The notes: generated by a model not told the origin, from the letters alone. Positions 46,022-54,737 are shown, counted from the first letter of the stretch. The stretch: DNA of 64,000 bases from Intestinibacillus massiliensis (GCA_029267335.1 JAJUJC010000005.1:62001-126000); one strand, 5' to 3'. A program made the numbers and translations.

Positions 46022-46712
46022 TTGCGGACAGCCTCCTTTCGATGAGCCGCTGCACCTGCGTCATGCCAACGACCAGTACCAGATAGAATACCGCCGTGAT
46101 CATGAGCGGCGCGATGTTATACACACGGTTCTGGATGTTTGTCGCCATTTTCAGCACATCCTGCACCGCGATATAGCCCGCGACCGAGGTTTCCTTGAGC
46201 AGCGTAATGAACTCGTTGAACAGCGCAGGCAGGATATTGCGCACCGCCTGCGGCAGAATGATGAGACGCATCGTCTTGCCTGCCGACAGACCCAGCGAGC
46301 GGCCGGCTTCGGTCTGACCGCGGTCGATCGACTGGATGCCCGCGCGGATGACCTCCGCGACGTATGCGCCGGAGTTGATGCCAAAGCCCACGATGCCCGC
46401 GAGCGTGCCGTCGGTCATCGAGGTGAAAATACCTGTGTAGATAATGAGCAGCTGCACCATGACAGGCGTGCCGCGGATGACCGTCAGATAAATGTCGCAG
46501 ATTTTTTCAAGCACCCACAGCAGTGGGTTGCGCTTATGTCCCTGCTTGCTCTGCGTCGCCGAGACTTTGATAATGGCGACGATAACGCCAATCAAAATGC
46601 CGAGCAGCACCGCACCCGCGGCAAGCTCCAGGGTTTTGCCCAGTCCCTTGAAATAGAGGATCCAGCGGCCGTTCTCCAGGAATGCGCCGGAAAACTTTTC
46701 CCAAAGACCCAT
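46008..46712 (-). CDS. polar amino acid ABC transporter permease
   Basis: The protein has 234 residues. It has about five membrane segments and the His/Glu/Gln permease signature ([23 protein letters not shown] type) near 100-130, including the EAA loop [12 protein letters not shown]. It forms a homodimeric channel with the ATPase. I chose ATG 46712, ten bases after GGGGAG, over the TTG just before it. Confidence 0.95.
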   Translation of the reverse strand: MGLWEKFSGAFLENGRWILYFKGLGKTLELAAGAVLLGILIGVIVAIIKVSATQSKQGHKRNPLLWVLEKICDIYLTVIRGTPVMVQLLIIYTGIFTSMTDGTLAGIVGFGINSGAYVAEVIRAGIQSIDRGQTEAGRSLGLSAGKTMRLIILPQAVRNILPALFNEFITLLKETSVAGYIAVQDVLKMATNIQNRVYNIAPLMITAVFYLVLVVGMTQVQRLIERRLSASDRR

Positions 46713-46750
46713 CAAATCTCATCTCCCCTTTATGTAGTATGAACCAAAAC

Positions 46751-46772
46751 AGCAGGAGCGCTCAGCTCCTGC
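46751..46772 (-). terminator. attenuating hairpin between binding protein and permease genes
   Basis: AGCAGGAGC pairs with GCTCCTGCT. On the minus strand it is followed by TTTTGG, a weak T-run, suggesting partial termination so that the binding protein is made in excess. Confidence 0.65.
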
Positions 46773-46794
46773 TGCCTTGCCGTCGTGTCGATCC

Positions 46795-47655
46795 TTACTT
46801 GATGCCCATGTGCTGGGTAATCAGCTCGTCAACCTTACCGTCCTTGTACTCCGCGAGCACGCCGTTGATGAAGTCGCGCAGGTCATCCTGACCCTTCTGG
46901 ACCGCGAACGCGTACTTCTCGTCCGTCAGCTTCTTGTCGAGCAGCGTCAGCTTGCCGTTCTGGGAAGCGACGATCGCTTCGGCAGGTTTCTGGTCGATGA
47001 TGATCGCATCCGCCTTGCCCTGTGCAAGCATCATGCCCGCTTCCACGCCGGACTTGTAACGCAGAACGTTCGCGTCCTTAATGGTCGAGCCGGTGTTCTC
47101 GGTGTCGCCCGAAGCGTACCAGTCGCCGGTCGTGCCTTCCTGCACGGCGATGTTCTTGCCGGACAGCGCCGCATCCTCCGCGGTCAGGGTCGAGCCTGCG
47201 GGCACGACGACCATCTGGGACGAGGTGACGTATTCATCGGTGAAATCGACTTCCTTCTTGCGCTCCTCGGTCACGGTCATGCCCGCCGCAGCAAAGTCGC
47301 CCTTGCCGCTCTTGAGCGCGGAAACGATGCCGTTAAAGTCCATATCGACGACCTTGAGCTTGACGCCCAGCTTGTCAGCGACAGCCTGCGCCAGATCGGG
47401 GTCGACGCCCTTGACCGTGCCGTCGTCACCGAGATACTCAAACGGCGGGAACTGCGCGTTCGTCAGCATGATGATCTCGCCCTTCTGCTTGATCGCGTCG
47501 AGGGTCGGGGTCGCGCCTGCGGCAGCGGTATCGGTCGCTGCGGCGGTCTTGTCGTCGGTTTTCTGGGTGTCATCGGTCTTTGCAGCGCCGCAGCCGGTCA
47601 GTGCCGCAGACAAGACCATTGCGCCTGCGAGCAGCAGGGCGAGTCTCTTCTTCAT
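46795..47655 (-). CDS. amino acid ABC transporter substrate-binding lipoprotein
   Basis: The protein has 286 residues. The signal peptide ends in a lipobox (SAALTGC, Cys at about 22), followed by an Asp/Ala/Thr linker and a family 3 solute-binding domain (PPFEYLGDDGTVKGVDPDL, then VDFTDEYVTSSQMVVV). It captures polar amino acids at the membrane surface; cystine or glutamine are both possible. GGAGG precedes ATG 47655. Confidence 0.94.
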   Translation of the reverse strand: MKKRLALLLAGAMVLSAALTGCGAAKTDDTQKTDDKTAAATDTAAAGATPTLDAIKQKGEIIMLTNAQFPPFEYLGDDGTVKGVDPDLAQAVADKLGVKLKVVDMDFNGIVSALKSGKGDFAAAGMTVTEERKKEVDFTDEYVTSSQMVVVPAGSTLTAEDAALSGKNIAVQEGTTGDWYASGDTENTGSTIKDANVLRYKSGVEAGMMLAQGKADAIIIDQKPAEAIVASQNGKLTLLDKKLTDEKYAFAVQKGQDDLRDFINGVLAEYKDGKVDELITQHMGIK

Positions 47656-47708
47656 ACTTGATTCCTCCAAAACAGCATACTCATTGCTTTCATTGATAAA
47701 CAAGTATT

Positions 47709-47736
47709 ATTATACACGCCGGTGTGTAAAATGCAA
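47709..47736 (-). promoter_or_regulatory. promoter of the amino acid importer operon
   Basis: On the minus strand: TTGCAT, 16 bases, TATAAT. Confidence 0.7.
47713..47728. promoter_or_regulatory. operator candidate within the importer promoter
   Basis: TACACGCCGGTGTGTA is a 16-base near-perfect palindrome (seven of eight pairs) lying in the spacer between -35 and -10. Confidence 0.5.
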
Positions 47737-47856
47737 GCATAAATCCTCTACTTCCTCTTTTTTACGCAAAACGACCAAGGACAGCCCCCTATATTGGCGC
47801 AATTTATGCAATAAATTTGAAGGTGCGGCATATGCATCGCCCTTAAGCGCCATGCG

Positions 47857-48071
47857 GCGCATGCACATGGTTTGCCCGTGCTGCGGAGTATGTTGACAAC
47901 AGCATCAGACCGTGCTTTGCGACTTGTATCTGCAGGTCAAGACCGGGGTGTATGTGCTGCCCTTTTCTATCGAACCAACTGCTGCGTAAGGGTGCGCCCG
48001 ACCGAGCCGCTCATACGGTTGGGCGTGCCTCTGCGCCTGCTGCGGTGCAATGCGCAGGCACGCTTTTTTTT
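47857..48071 (+). ncRNA. structured RNA candidate ending in an intrinsic terminator
   Basis: No protein gene is convincing here. The 3' end is a strong terminator (48023-48071). Its 5' arm can instead pair with 47991-48004 in a 14-pair hairpin. A GACTTG/CAGGTC hairpin lies near 47921-47938, and GCGCATGCAC (47857-47866) can pair with 48045-48055, which would close a ~200-base RNA. Possible identities are a riboswitch or attenuator, or a 6S-like RNA; I match it to no known family. The promoter was not located. Confidence 0.35.
48023..48071 (+). terminator. intrinsic terminator with competing antiterminator
   Basis: GCGTGCC and TGCGC pair with GCGCA and GGCACGC, followed by T8. The first arm (48023-48029) also belongs to the alternative hairpin GGTGCGCCCGACCG with CGGTTGGGCGTGCC. 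Confidence 0.75.
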
Positions 48072-48101
48072 GCGTGCGCATACATTTAAGAGAAAGAGGG
48101 A

Positions 48102-48130
48102 TTGACAGAGGAAAGTACACATGCTATAAT
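48102..48130 (+). promoter_or_regulatory. consensus sigma-A promoter of the leader peptide-symporter unit
   Basis: TTGACA, 17 bases, TATAAT: both hexamers match the consensus exactly. Confidence 0.88.
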
Positions 48131-48175
48131 CGCATTAAATCAGATATGTTTAATATGATTTTAGGAGGTTCCATT

Positions 48176-48322
48176 ATGAACAAGCTGCTGCACGGTTTTT
48201 CTTGTTGTTGCGGTACGGACACGGCAATGCCGATGCCCGCGTTTTGTTGTACCCGTTTTTCACCGGCTGCTTTTTGCTCTTGTTCGCACAGGAATTGTAG
48301 GTGTGTCTGCATCCCGCAATAG
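48176..48322 (+). CDS. Cys-rich leader peptide
   Basis: The peptide has 48 residues, ten of them Cys, in clusters: CCC at 10-12, CC at 24-25, CSC at 34-36, and CRCVC at 41-45. Both TGT and TGC codons are used. AGGAGG is optimally placed before the ATG, and a perfect-consensus promoter lies 46 bases upstream. An intrinsic terminator follows 36 bases after the stop, and a symporter of the cystine/dicarboxylate class comes next. This arrangement fits a leader peptide whose translation senses charged tRNA-Cys. A small metal-binding or secreted peptide is an alternative, but no signal sequence is seen. Confidence 0.65.
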   Translation: MNKLLHGFSCCCGTDTAMPMPAFCCTRFSPAAFCSCSHRNCRCVCIPQ

Positions 48323-48358
48323 GGATTTTGGCACATGATGCACAATGCGTCCTTTCGT

Positions 48359-48391
48359 AAGCGGAGAGCCGGCAGGCTTTCCGCTTTTTTT
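48359..48391 (+). terminator. attenuator terminator between Cys leader and symporter
   Basis: AAGCGGAGAGCC pairs with GGCTTTCCGCTT (one G-U pair) around GGCA, followed by T7. It lies on the path from the promoter to the symporter, so reading through must be regulated or inefficient. Confidence 0.85.
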
Positions 48392-48459
48392 GTACCTTTT
48401 CTTCGGCGCATGCGCGGCACGCCTTGCGATCCGGAATCACACCAAAGGAGAAATCAATC

Positions 48460-49818
48460 ATGAACATCAATTATCTCGACTGGCTCGCCGTGCTCGGCGC
48501 CGCCGCATTTATGTGGGTGCTGTACTACCTCGACCGCAAGAAAAACATGGACTTCGGTCTGCGCACCATCATTGCGATGGGCTTCGGCGTCATCGTGGGT
48601 CTGGTCTTTAAGGGACACGACCAGTATGTATCCGCGGTCGGCACGATTTACGCACATGCGATTGCCGCGGTCGTCGTCCCGCTGCTCGCATTCAGCATCG
48701 TATCCAGCCTAACCGGCATGGGTGATACGCACAAACTCAAAAAGGTGGGTCTCAAGACCGCGGGCTTCCTGACGCTCAACACCCTGCTCGCAAGCTCCAT
48801 CACGCTGGTCGCCTCCTTCTACACGCGCATCGGCGCGAACCTGGCGTCCCAGCCCATTGCCGAGTATAAAAAGCTCGAAGCGCCCTCTTTCCTCGATACG
48901 ATTATCAATTTGTTTCCGCAAAATCTGTCCGCGCACTGGGCGGAAAACCAGATCCTTCCGCTGCTGCTGTTCTTTGTGCTCATCGCGATCGCATACAATC
49001 AGCTTTCCGCCGAGCATGCCGAAAAACTGCTGCCGTTCAAGCATTTTGTAGACTCCGGCAATCTGGTCATGGGTCAGGTCATCAATATCATCATCTTCTT
49101 CACGCCCTACGCGGTACTCTCGCTCATCGCGCACGCAGTCAGCAAAAACGCGCTCAGCGACCTGCTCCCCCTGTTCAGCGTGCTTGTCCTCGCGTATATC
49201 TTATGCGCGGTGCAGATTTTCATCGTCGAAGGTCTGCTGCTTCGTCTGATCGGTAAATTAAACCCCATCCCATTCTTCAAAGGCATGTGGCCGGCGGGCG
49301 CAGTCGCCTTCACCTCCCAGAGCAGCATCGGCACCATCCCTGTCACGGTACATCACCTCAAGAAGATCGGCGTGCAGGAGGACATCGCGACCCTCGGCGC
49401 GACGCTTGGCGCAAACATCGGCATGCCCGGTTGCGCGGGCATCTGGCCTGTCCTGTCCGCAGTCTTTGCCATCAATCTGCTTGGCATCGACTACTCGCCC
49501 ATGCAATACGTCTTTCTCGTCGTGCTGACCGTTCTGGTCTCCATCGGCACGGTCGGCGTACCGGGCACCGCGACCATCACCGCAACCACGGTGTTCCTTG
49601 CCGCGGGTCTGCCGGTCGAGATCATCGTGCTGCTCACCCCCATCTCGAGCATCGTCGACATGGCGCGCACCGCCACCAACGTCATCGGCGCGGCGACCGC
49701 GTCCACCCTTGTCGCAAAGAGCGAGGGGCTGCTCGATCTCGAGCGCTATCACGCAGCGGGTGCTGCAAAGGGGGACGAACCGACTTCCAAGCCTATCTCC
49801 GAACCTGCGCTTTGGTAA
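48460..49818 (+). CDS. dicarboxylate/amino acid:cation symporter (DAACS family)
   Basis: The protein has 452 residues and about eight membrane segments plus two re-entrant loops: FTSQSSIGTIPVTV (serine-rich hairpin 1 type) near 285 and GVPGTATITATTVFLAAG near 365, then the NMDGT-like substrate region replaced by DMARTATNVIGAA. This resembles L-cystine symporter TcyP-type members as well as glutamate carriers. The upstream Cys-rich leader favours cystine, by inference. AAAGGAG precedes the ATG. Confidence 0.88.
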   Translation: MNINYLDWLAVLGAAAFMWVLYYLDRKKNMDFGLRTIIAMGFGVIVGLVFKGHDQYVSAVGTIYAHAIAAVVVPLLAFSIVSSLTGMGDTHKLKKVGLKTAGFLTLNTLLASSITLVASFYTRIGANLASQPIAEYKKLEAPSFLDTIINLFPQNLSAHWAENQILPLLLFFVLIAIAYNQLSAEHAEKLLPFKHFVDSGNLVMGQVINIIIFFTPYAVLSLIAHAVSKNALSDLLPLFSVLVLAYILCAVQIFIVEGLLLRLIGKLNPIPFFKGMWPAGAVAFTSQSSIGTIPVTVHHLKKIGVQEDIATLGATLGANIGMPGCAGIWPVLSAVFAINLLGIDYSPMQYVFLVVLTVLVSIGTVGVPGTATITATTVFLAAGLPVEIIVLLTPISSIVDMARTATNVIGAATASTLVAKSEGLLDLERYHAAGAAKGDEPTSKPISEPALW

Positions 49819-49855
49819 ACGCCGCCGGTGTCATTCGGTTACACCGCACAAAAGA

Positions 49856-49893
49856 AAAAGCAGTCGACCGAAAAGGGTCGACTGCTTTTTTTG
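49856..49893 (+). terminator. terminator of the symporter gene
   Basis: AAAAGCAGTCGACC pairs with GGTCGACTGCTTTT, followed by T-run. Confidence 0.9.
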
Positions 49894-49925
49894 CGTTTTG
49901 TGCGCCAAAGGGCACACAAACAAAA

Positions 49926-49968
49926 AAAACCTCAAAAGTTCAGCAAAACTAAACTTTTGAGGTTTTTC
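49926..49968 (-). terminator. terminator of the tRNA-Arg transcript
   Basis: AAAAACCTCAAAAGTT pairs with AACTTTTGAGGTTTTT; on the minus strand it follows the tRNA and ends in T. Confidence 0.85.
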
Positions 49969-49981
49969 ACCATTGTTTAGA

Positions 49982-50058
49982 TGGTACGCCGGAAGGGACT
50001 CGAACCCCCGACCTACTGGTTCGTAGCCAGTCACTCTATCCAGCTGAGCTACCGGCGC
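49982..50058 (-). tRNA. tRNA-Arg (anticodon ACG)
   Basis: The 77-base minus-strand cloverleaf has acceptor GCGCCGG/CCGGCGT (terminal G-U), TAGCTCAGCTGGATAGAG in the D arm, anticodon stem GACTGG/CCAGTA-type with loop CTACGAA, GGTTCGAGTCC in the T arm, discriminator A and an encoded CCA. The ACG anticodon is expected to be edited to inosine. Confidence 0.97.
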
Positions 50059-50117
50059 ATATCTTCTAAACCTTGGGTTTCGCAGTTTCGTTTGCCGTAA
50101 CAACCGACTGCCTGATT

Positions 50118-50146
50118 ATAATATCATACCCTGAGCAGGAAGTCAA
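50118..50146 (-). promoter_or_regulatory. promoter of tRNA-Arg
   Basis: On the minus strand: TTGACT, 17 bases, TATTAT. Confidence 0.6.
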
Positions 50147-50198
50147 CACCTTTTTTCATCTTTTTTTGCTTTTTTCCAATGCACCTTGCAGGCAGGCT

Positions 50199-51461
50199 TT
50201 AAAGCCCACCTGCTCTGTGCAGCAACGCAGCATAGTGCTCCGCATCGTCGACCTGACCGACGGCGCAGATCGATGCTTGTGAAAAGTCGAGCACGCGGCG
50301 GGCAAGCGCCAGCACCTGCTCCTCGGTCACGGCGTCGTAGCCTGCGATCAGCTCCTCCGGCGAGGGCACACGACCGCGGAACAGCTCGCTGCGTCCTATG
50401 TGGTTCATGCGCGCCGAGGTGCTCTCGACTCCCATGAGCATACTGGTCTTGCGCTGCTCGCGGCAGCGGTTCAGCTCCGCGCTGGTCGGGCCGCTCTGCG
50501 CAAACTCCCGCAGCACCTGTCCGATGAGCTCGATGGCACGGGTCTCCATCGCCTTGCCGAGTGCGGTATATACGCTGAAGATACCCGTATCCTGATAGCT
50601 GTCGTTGAACGAATACACGGTGTAGCACAGACCGTTTTGCTCGCGCACGGTCTGGAACAGCCGCGAGGACATGCCGTCGCCCAGAATGGCGTTCATCATC
50701 TGCATCGCATAGCGCTCCTCCGCGTGCATCGGAATGCCCGGGAAGCCCATGCACAAATGGCACTGTTCAATGTCCTTCGGCCGCACGAGAACGCTCTGCG
50801 CGTACTGTGCGGGTACGACCTCGTTATGCCCCGTGCCGCGCATCGCACCGAACAGCTCGCAGATATAGGCGAGTGCCTCGTCGGAAAAGCTGCCGGACAG
50901 CGCGATGACCGTATCCTGGGGCGAATAGAAGTCGCGCATATAGGCGTGCAGCGCATCGCTGTCCATGGTGCGCAGCGTGTCCTCCGTGCCGAGCACCGGT
51001 CTGCCGAGGGAGGAGGACGCAAAGCAGCTCTCAAACAGCTTTTCGTTCGCGACATCCTCGGGCGTGTCCTCGTACATGTCGATCTCTTCGAGCACGACGC
51101 CGCGTTCAAGCTCGATGTCCTCGTTCGCGAATTTCGAGTGCAGGAACATGTCCGCCAAGATCTCGACACCGGTCATAAGATGCGTGTCGAGCGTCTTGAG
51201 GTAATAGCATGTGCACTCCTTGGTCGTGAAGGCATTGACCTGCCCGCCGATTTCGTCCATCGCGATCGCAATTTGCTGCGCGCTGCGCGTGTCTGTGCCT
51301 TTGAAGATCATGTGCTCGATAAAATGGGAAATACCGCCGACCTCGGCGGGTTCATAGCGGCTGCCGTTACCGACCCAGATGCCGATCGAACAGGAACGCA
51401 CGAAGTCGAGCCGCTCGGAGAGCACACGCACACCGTTTGGCAAAACCTTTTTTTCTATCAT
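50199..51461 (-). CDS. M16 family zinc metallopeptidase (processing peptidase-like)
   Basis: The protein has 420 residues. The inverted zinc motif HFIEH is near residue 52, with the distal Glu in EIGGQVNAFTTKECTCYY-type context ~70 residues on. The C-terminal inactive half is also present. It resembles YmxG/MlpA of Bacillus, encoded near pnp there as here. ATG 51461 has GGAG seven bases upstream. The substrate is unknown. Confidence 0.92.
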   Translation of the reverse strand: MIEKKVLPNGVRVLSERLDFVRSCSIGIWVGNGSRYEPAEVGGISHFIEHMIFKGTDTRSAQQIAIAMDEIGGQVNAFTTKECTCYYLKTLDTHLMTGVEILADMFLHSKFANEDIELERGVVLEEIDMYEDTPEDVANEKLFESCFASSSLGRPVLGTEDTLRTMDSDALHAYMRDFYSPQDTVIALSGSFSDEALAYICELFGAMRGTGHNEVVPAQYAQSVLVRPKDIEQCHLCMGFPGIPMHAEERYAMQMMNAILGDGMSSRLFQTVREQNGLCYTVYSFNDSYQDTGIFSVYTALGKAMETRAIELIGQVLREFAQSGPTSAELNRCREQRKTSMLMGVESTSARMNHIGRSELFRGRVPSPEELIAGYDAVTEEQVLALARRVLDFSQASICAVGQVDDAEHYAALLHRAGGL

Positions 51462-51676
51462 ATCCATTCTCCACCGTTTCTGCTTTGCACTTTGCAAACA
51501 TTAAATTTTTGTATGGTCTCAGTATAGCATACCCCATGCGATTATAAAACAGGAAAATGCCGTCTGCGGCATGATTGCGCGCATTCTATCACGCAATCAA
51601 CGTTTTGCATACACCAAACCGACACATGTATCTGCTAAACTAAATCCATCAAAATACACGGATCGGAGTGGTTTTC

Positions 51677-52567
51677 ATGTCGGATACGACCGGTAAACGC
51701 AAACCTTATCACAAACTCATCCTCGACCTCGTGCTGATTGTACTGGTCGCGCTGCTCTATCGCAAGCAGGCGATCTCACTACATTTTCACGAAGTTGCAG
51801 GGCTGGTACTCTTCGGATTATTTGCCATACATATGCTGTTTAACCGCAAATGGATCGTGGGCGTGACGCGGCGGCTGACCGACGAAAAACTGCCGGTCAA
51901 AACGCGCATCGGCTGGGCGGTCGACGCGCTGCTCGCGGTGAGCTGGACACTGACCATCGTCAGCGGCGTGCTCATGTCCAAGACCCTCGGGCTGTCGCTC
52001 TCTGTGCCCGGGCCATGGCAGGTCGTCCATTATACGACCGCCGCACTCGGTCTGGCGCTCGTCGGCATCCACGTCGGGCTGCACCTGTCCTATCTGCGCG
52101 GCATCTTTCATCCGGTGCTCTCCCATCTGGGACGCGCGGCGAAGCCGGTCGCAGCGGTGTGTGCTGCGGTCATCGTGATCGGCGGCTTGTACAGCGTCGC
52201 CACGACCAACTACCTGCGTTGGCTGACCATGCCCTTCTCCGCAAGCGAACAGGGCGCACAGGGCGCGCGCGGCGACTTCGCGGTAGGCGGCGCACCGGAC
52301 GGACAATTCCCGCAGGGCGATGCGGCGGAAGGACCGCGCCACGGCGGCAAGCGCGGCGCACGCGGGGACTTCGCACCCGCAGGTGATGGAAACGGTGCAC
52401 GCAACGGTGCAGGTCAGGGCGGCGCAGGCGTGCTTCCGACCATCCTTTCCTTCGGTTCGATCGCCGGACTGTTCGCGGTGCTGACCGGCATCATCGAGCA
52501 GCTTGTACGCTGCCGCAAGAAACACCTTCCCGAACTCCCCTCTCCCGACTCGATCGATCAACTGTAA
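51677..52567 (+). CDS. DUF4405 domain-containing membrane protein
   Basis: The protein has 296 residues. The N-terminal two-thirds has four to five membrane segments with paired histidines (HFHEVAG, FAIHMLFNRKW, VVHYTT, GIHVGLHLSY), suggesting a b-type haem or cytochrome b561-like fold. A Gly/Ala/Asp/Arg-rich loop (about 195-255) and a final membrane segment follow. It may take part in membrane electron transfer; the partner is unknown. CGGAG lies eight bases before ATG 51677. The gene interrupts the usual pnp-M16 neighbourhood on the opposite strand. Confidence 0.8.
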   Translation: MSDTTGKRKPYHKLILDLVLIVLVALLYRKQAISLHFHEVAGLVLFGLFAIHMLFNRKWIVGVTRRLTDEKLPVKTRIGWAVDALLAVSWTLTIVSGVLMSKTLGLSLSVPGPWQVVHYTTAALGLALVGIHVGLHLSYLRGIFHPVLSHLGRAAKPVAAVCAAVIVIGGLYSVATTNYLRWLTMPFSASEQGAQGARGDFAVGGAPDGQFPQGDAAEGPRHGGKRGARGDFAPAGDGNGARNGAGQGGAGVLPTILSFGSIAGLFAVLTGIIEQLVRCRKKHLPELPSPDSIDQL

Positions 52568-52571
52568 GCAA

Positions 52572-52613
52572 AAAAAGAGCCCCGAAACGCAACGTTTCGG
52601 GGCTCTTTGTGTT
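52572..52613. terminator. bidirectional terminator
   Basis: AAAGAGCCCCGAAACG pairs with CGTTTCGGGGCTCTTT between convergent genes. Confidence 0.92.
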
Positions 52614-54737
52614 TTACTTGAGTTTTTCGTCTTCCTTGACGTCCTTCATGGACAGGTTGATGCGGCCCTTGTCGTCGATCTCCATGACCTTGACCCAGAC
52701 CATATCGCCCTCGTGAACGGCGTCCTCGACCTTTTCGATGCGATGATCCGCCATCTTGGAGATGTGGACCATGCCGTCCTTGCCCGGAACCAGATTGACG
52801 AATGCGCCGAAGGTCATCAGGCGGACGACCTTGCCGTAGTAAACTTCGCCCGGCTCGGGATCCTTGACGATCGCTTCGATCATCTTCTTTGCCATCTCGC
52901 CCTCGCGTGCGTTGACCGACGCGATGATGATGGTGCCGTCGTCCTCGATGTCGACCTTTGCGCCCGACTCCGCGACGATCTTCTGGATGACACTGCCGCC
53001 CTTGCCGATGACCTCACGGATTTTGTCCGGATTGATGTGCATCTTGATCATCTTAGGTGCCCACGGGCTCATCTCGCTGCGCGGCTCGGGGATCGCCTTG
53101 AGCATGATCTCATCCAGAATGCCGTAACGCGCGTCGCGGCACTTGCGGAACGCTTCCTTGATGATGTTCGGGGACAGACCGTCGACCTTGATGTCGACCT
53201 GAATCGCGGTAATGCCCTTCTTGGTGCCTGCGACCTTGAAGTCCATATCGCCGTAGAAGTCCTCAACGCCCTGAATATCGGTGAAGGTGGTCTCCTGACC
53301 GCCGTCCGTGATCAGACCGCAGGAAATGCCGGCGACCGGCGCCTTGATCGGCACGCCTGCATCCATGAGGGCGAGGGTCGAGCCGCAGACAGAACCCTGC
53401 GAGGTCGAGCCGTTCGAGGAAACGACCTCGGACACCAGACGCAGCGCATAGGGGAACTCGGTCTCGGACGGGATGACCGGCAGCAGCGCACGCTCTGCAA
53501 GCGCGCCATGACCGATCTCACGACGGCCGGGGCCGCGGGACGGACGGGTCTCACCGACCGAGAAGGACGGGAAGTTGTAGTGGTGGATATAACGCTTGGA
53601 CTTTTCCTCGAAAATGGTATCGAGCTCCTGCGCGTCGCCCAGCGTACCCAGCGTGCACAGCGTCAGCACCTGGGTCTGGCCGCGTGTGAACAGACCGGAG
53701 CCGTGTACACGGGGCAGAACGCCGACCTCGCTTGCGAGCGGGCGAACCTCCTCCATGCCGCGGCCGTCGACACGCTTGCCGTTTGCGAGCCAGTGACGGA
53801 CGATCTTCTTTTGCAGCTTGTCGACACACTCGCTCAGGAACGAGCCGTGCTCCGCGAGGTAGTCCTCGTCGAGCGACGCGGTGAACGCGTCGACGATCGC
53901 GCGCACGCCCGCGTCGCGGACGGTCTTATCGTCAGTATCCATCGCCTGCTCGAAGCGTGCGCGGCACGCCTGCTCGAGCTTGTCGAACAGGTCGTGGTCG
54001 ATGTCGTGGTGCTCATACTCAAACTTGGGTTTGCCGATCTGCGCCTTGATGTCCGCGATGAACGCGACGATCTTCTTGATCTCCTCATGGGCTTGCATGA
54101 GCGCGTCAAACATCTGATCCTCGGGCACTTCGTTCGCGCCCGCCTCGATCATGACGATCTTTTCCGCGGTCGCGCACAGGGTAACGTCCATCTGGGAGAG
54201 CTGACGCTGCTCCTGCGTCGGGTTGATGACGACCTTGCCGTCGATCATGCCGACGTTTGCGCCCGCAATGACGTAATCAAACGGGATGTCGGAAATCGAG
54301 ACCGCGATGGACGCGCCAAGCAGCGCGGCGATCTCGGGAGAGTTGTCAAAATCGTTCTCGAGCACGGTGCACACGATCGAAACGTCGTTGCGCAGGTCCT
54401 TCGGGAACAGCGGACGCATCGGGCGGTCGATCTGGCGCGAGGACAGGATCGCCTTCTCGCTCGGACGGCCCTCGCGGCGCATGAACGAGCCGGGGATGCG
54501 GCCTACCGCATACAGACGCTCTTCAAAGTCGACCGAAAGCGGGAAAAAGTCGATGCCGTCGCGCGGCTTCGCAGATGCGGTCGCGGTGACGAGCACGACG
54601 GTCTCGCCGTAACGCACGAGGCACGAGCCATTGGCGAGCTGCGCCATTTTGCCGGTCTCGATGACGAGCGGACGACCCGCGTAGGTCGTTTCAAACGTGC
54701 GCGCGTTCTTGAATTCCATTTGCTTGATGATTGCCAT
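52614..54737 (-). CDS. pnp: polyribonucleotide nucleotidyltransferase (PNPase)
   Basis: The protein has 707 residues: two RNase PH domains (first ~1-210, second ~310-545 with SNGSTSQGSVCGSTLALMDAG), a helical domain between, then KH (MHINPDKIREVIGKGGSVI) and S1 (GKVVRLMTFGAFVNL) domains. It is a phosphorolytic 3' exoribonuclease of the degradosome. It follows rpsO, with a long hairpin in its leader. Confidence 0.98.
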   Translation of the reverse strand: MAIIKQMEFKNARTFETTYAGRPLVIETGKMAQLANGSCLVRYGETVVLVTATASAKPRDGIDFFPLSVDFEERLYAVGRIPGSFMRREGRPSEKAILSSRQIDRPMRPLFPKDLRNDVSIVCTVLENDFDNSPEIAALLGASIAVSISDIPFDYVIAGANVGMIDGKVVINPTQEQRQLSQMDVTLCATAEKIVMIEAGANEVPEDQMFDALMQAHEEIKKIVAFIADIKAQIGKPKFEYEHHDIDHDLFDKLEQACRARFEQAMDTDDKTVRDAGVRAIVDAFTASLDEDYLAEHGSFLSECVDKLQKKIVRHWLANGKRVDGRGMEEVRPLASEVGVLPRVHGSGLFTRGQTQVLTLCTLGTLGDAQELDTIFEEKSKRYIHHYNFPSFSVGETRPSRGPGRREIGHGALAERALLPVIPSETEFPYALRLVSEVVSSNGSTSQGSVCGSTLALMDAGVPIKAPVAGISCGLITDGGQETTFTDIQGVEDFYGDMDFKVAGTKKGITAIQVDIKVDGLSPNIIKEAFRKCRDARYGILDEIMLKAIPEPRSEMSPWAPKMIKMHINPDKIREVIGKGGSVIQKIVAESGAKVDIEDDGTIIIASVNAREGEMAKKMIEAIVKDPEPGEVYYGKVVRLMTFGAFVNLVPGKDGMVHISKMADHRIEKVEDAVHEGDMVWVKVMEIDDKGRINLSMKDVKEDEKLK

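Noticed and set aside
47854-47896. Second Cys-rich mini-frame (ending CPCCGVC) upstream of the symporter leader
   Set aside because: No ribosome site or promoter was found in front of it, and it overlaps a sequence better explained as RNA structure. It is worth rechecking if the leader peptide is confirmed.
47985-48030. T-box antiterminator (AAGGGTG resemblance)
   Set aside because: Only the first few bases match; the TGGN bulge and stem I landmarks needed for a T-box are not visible.
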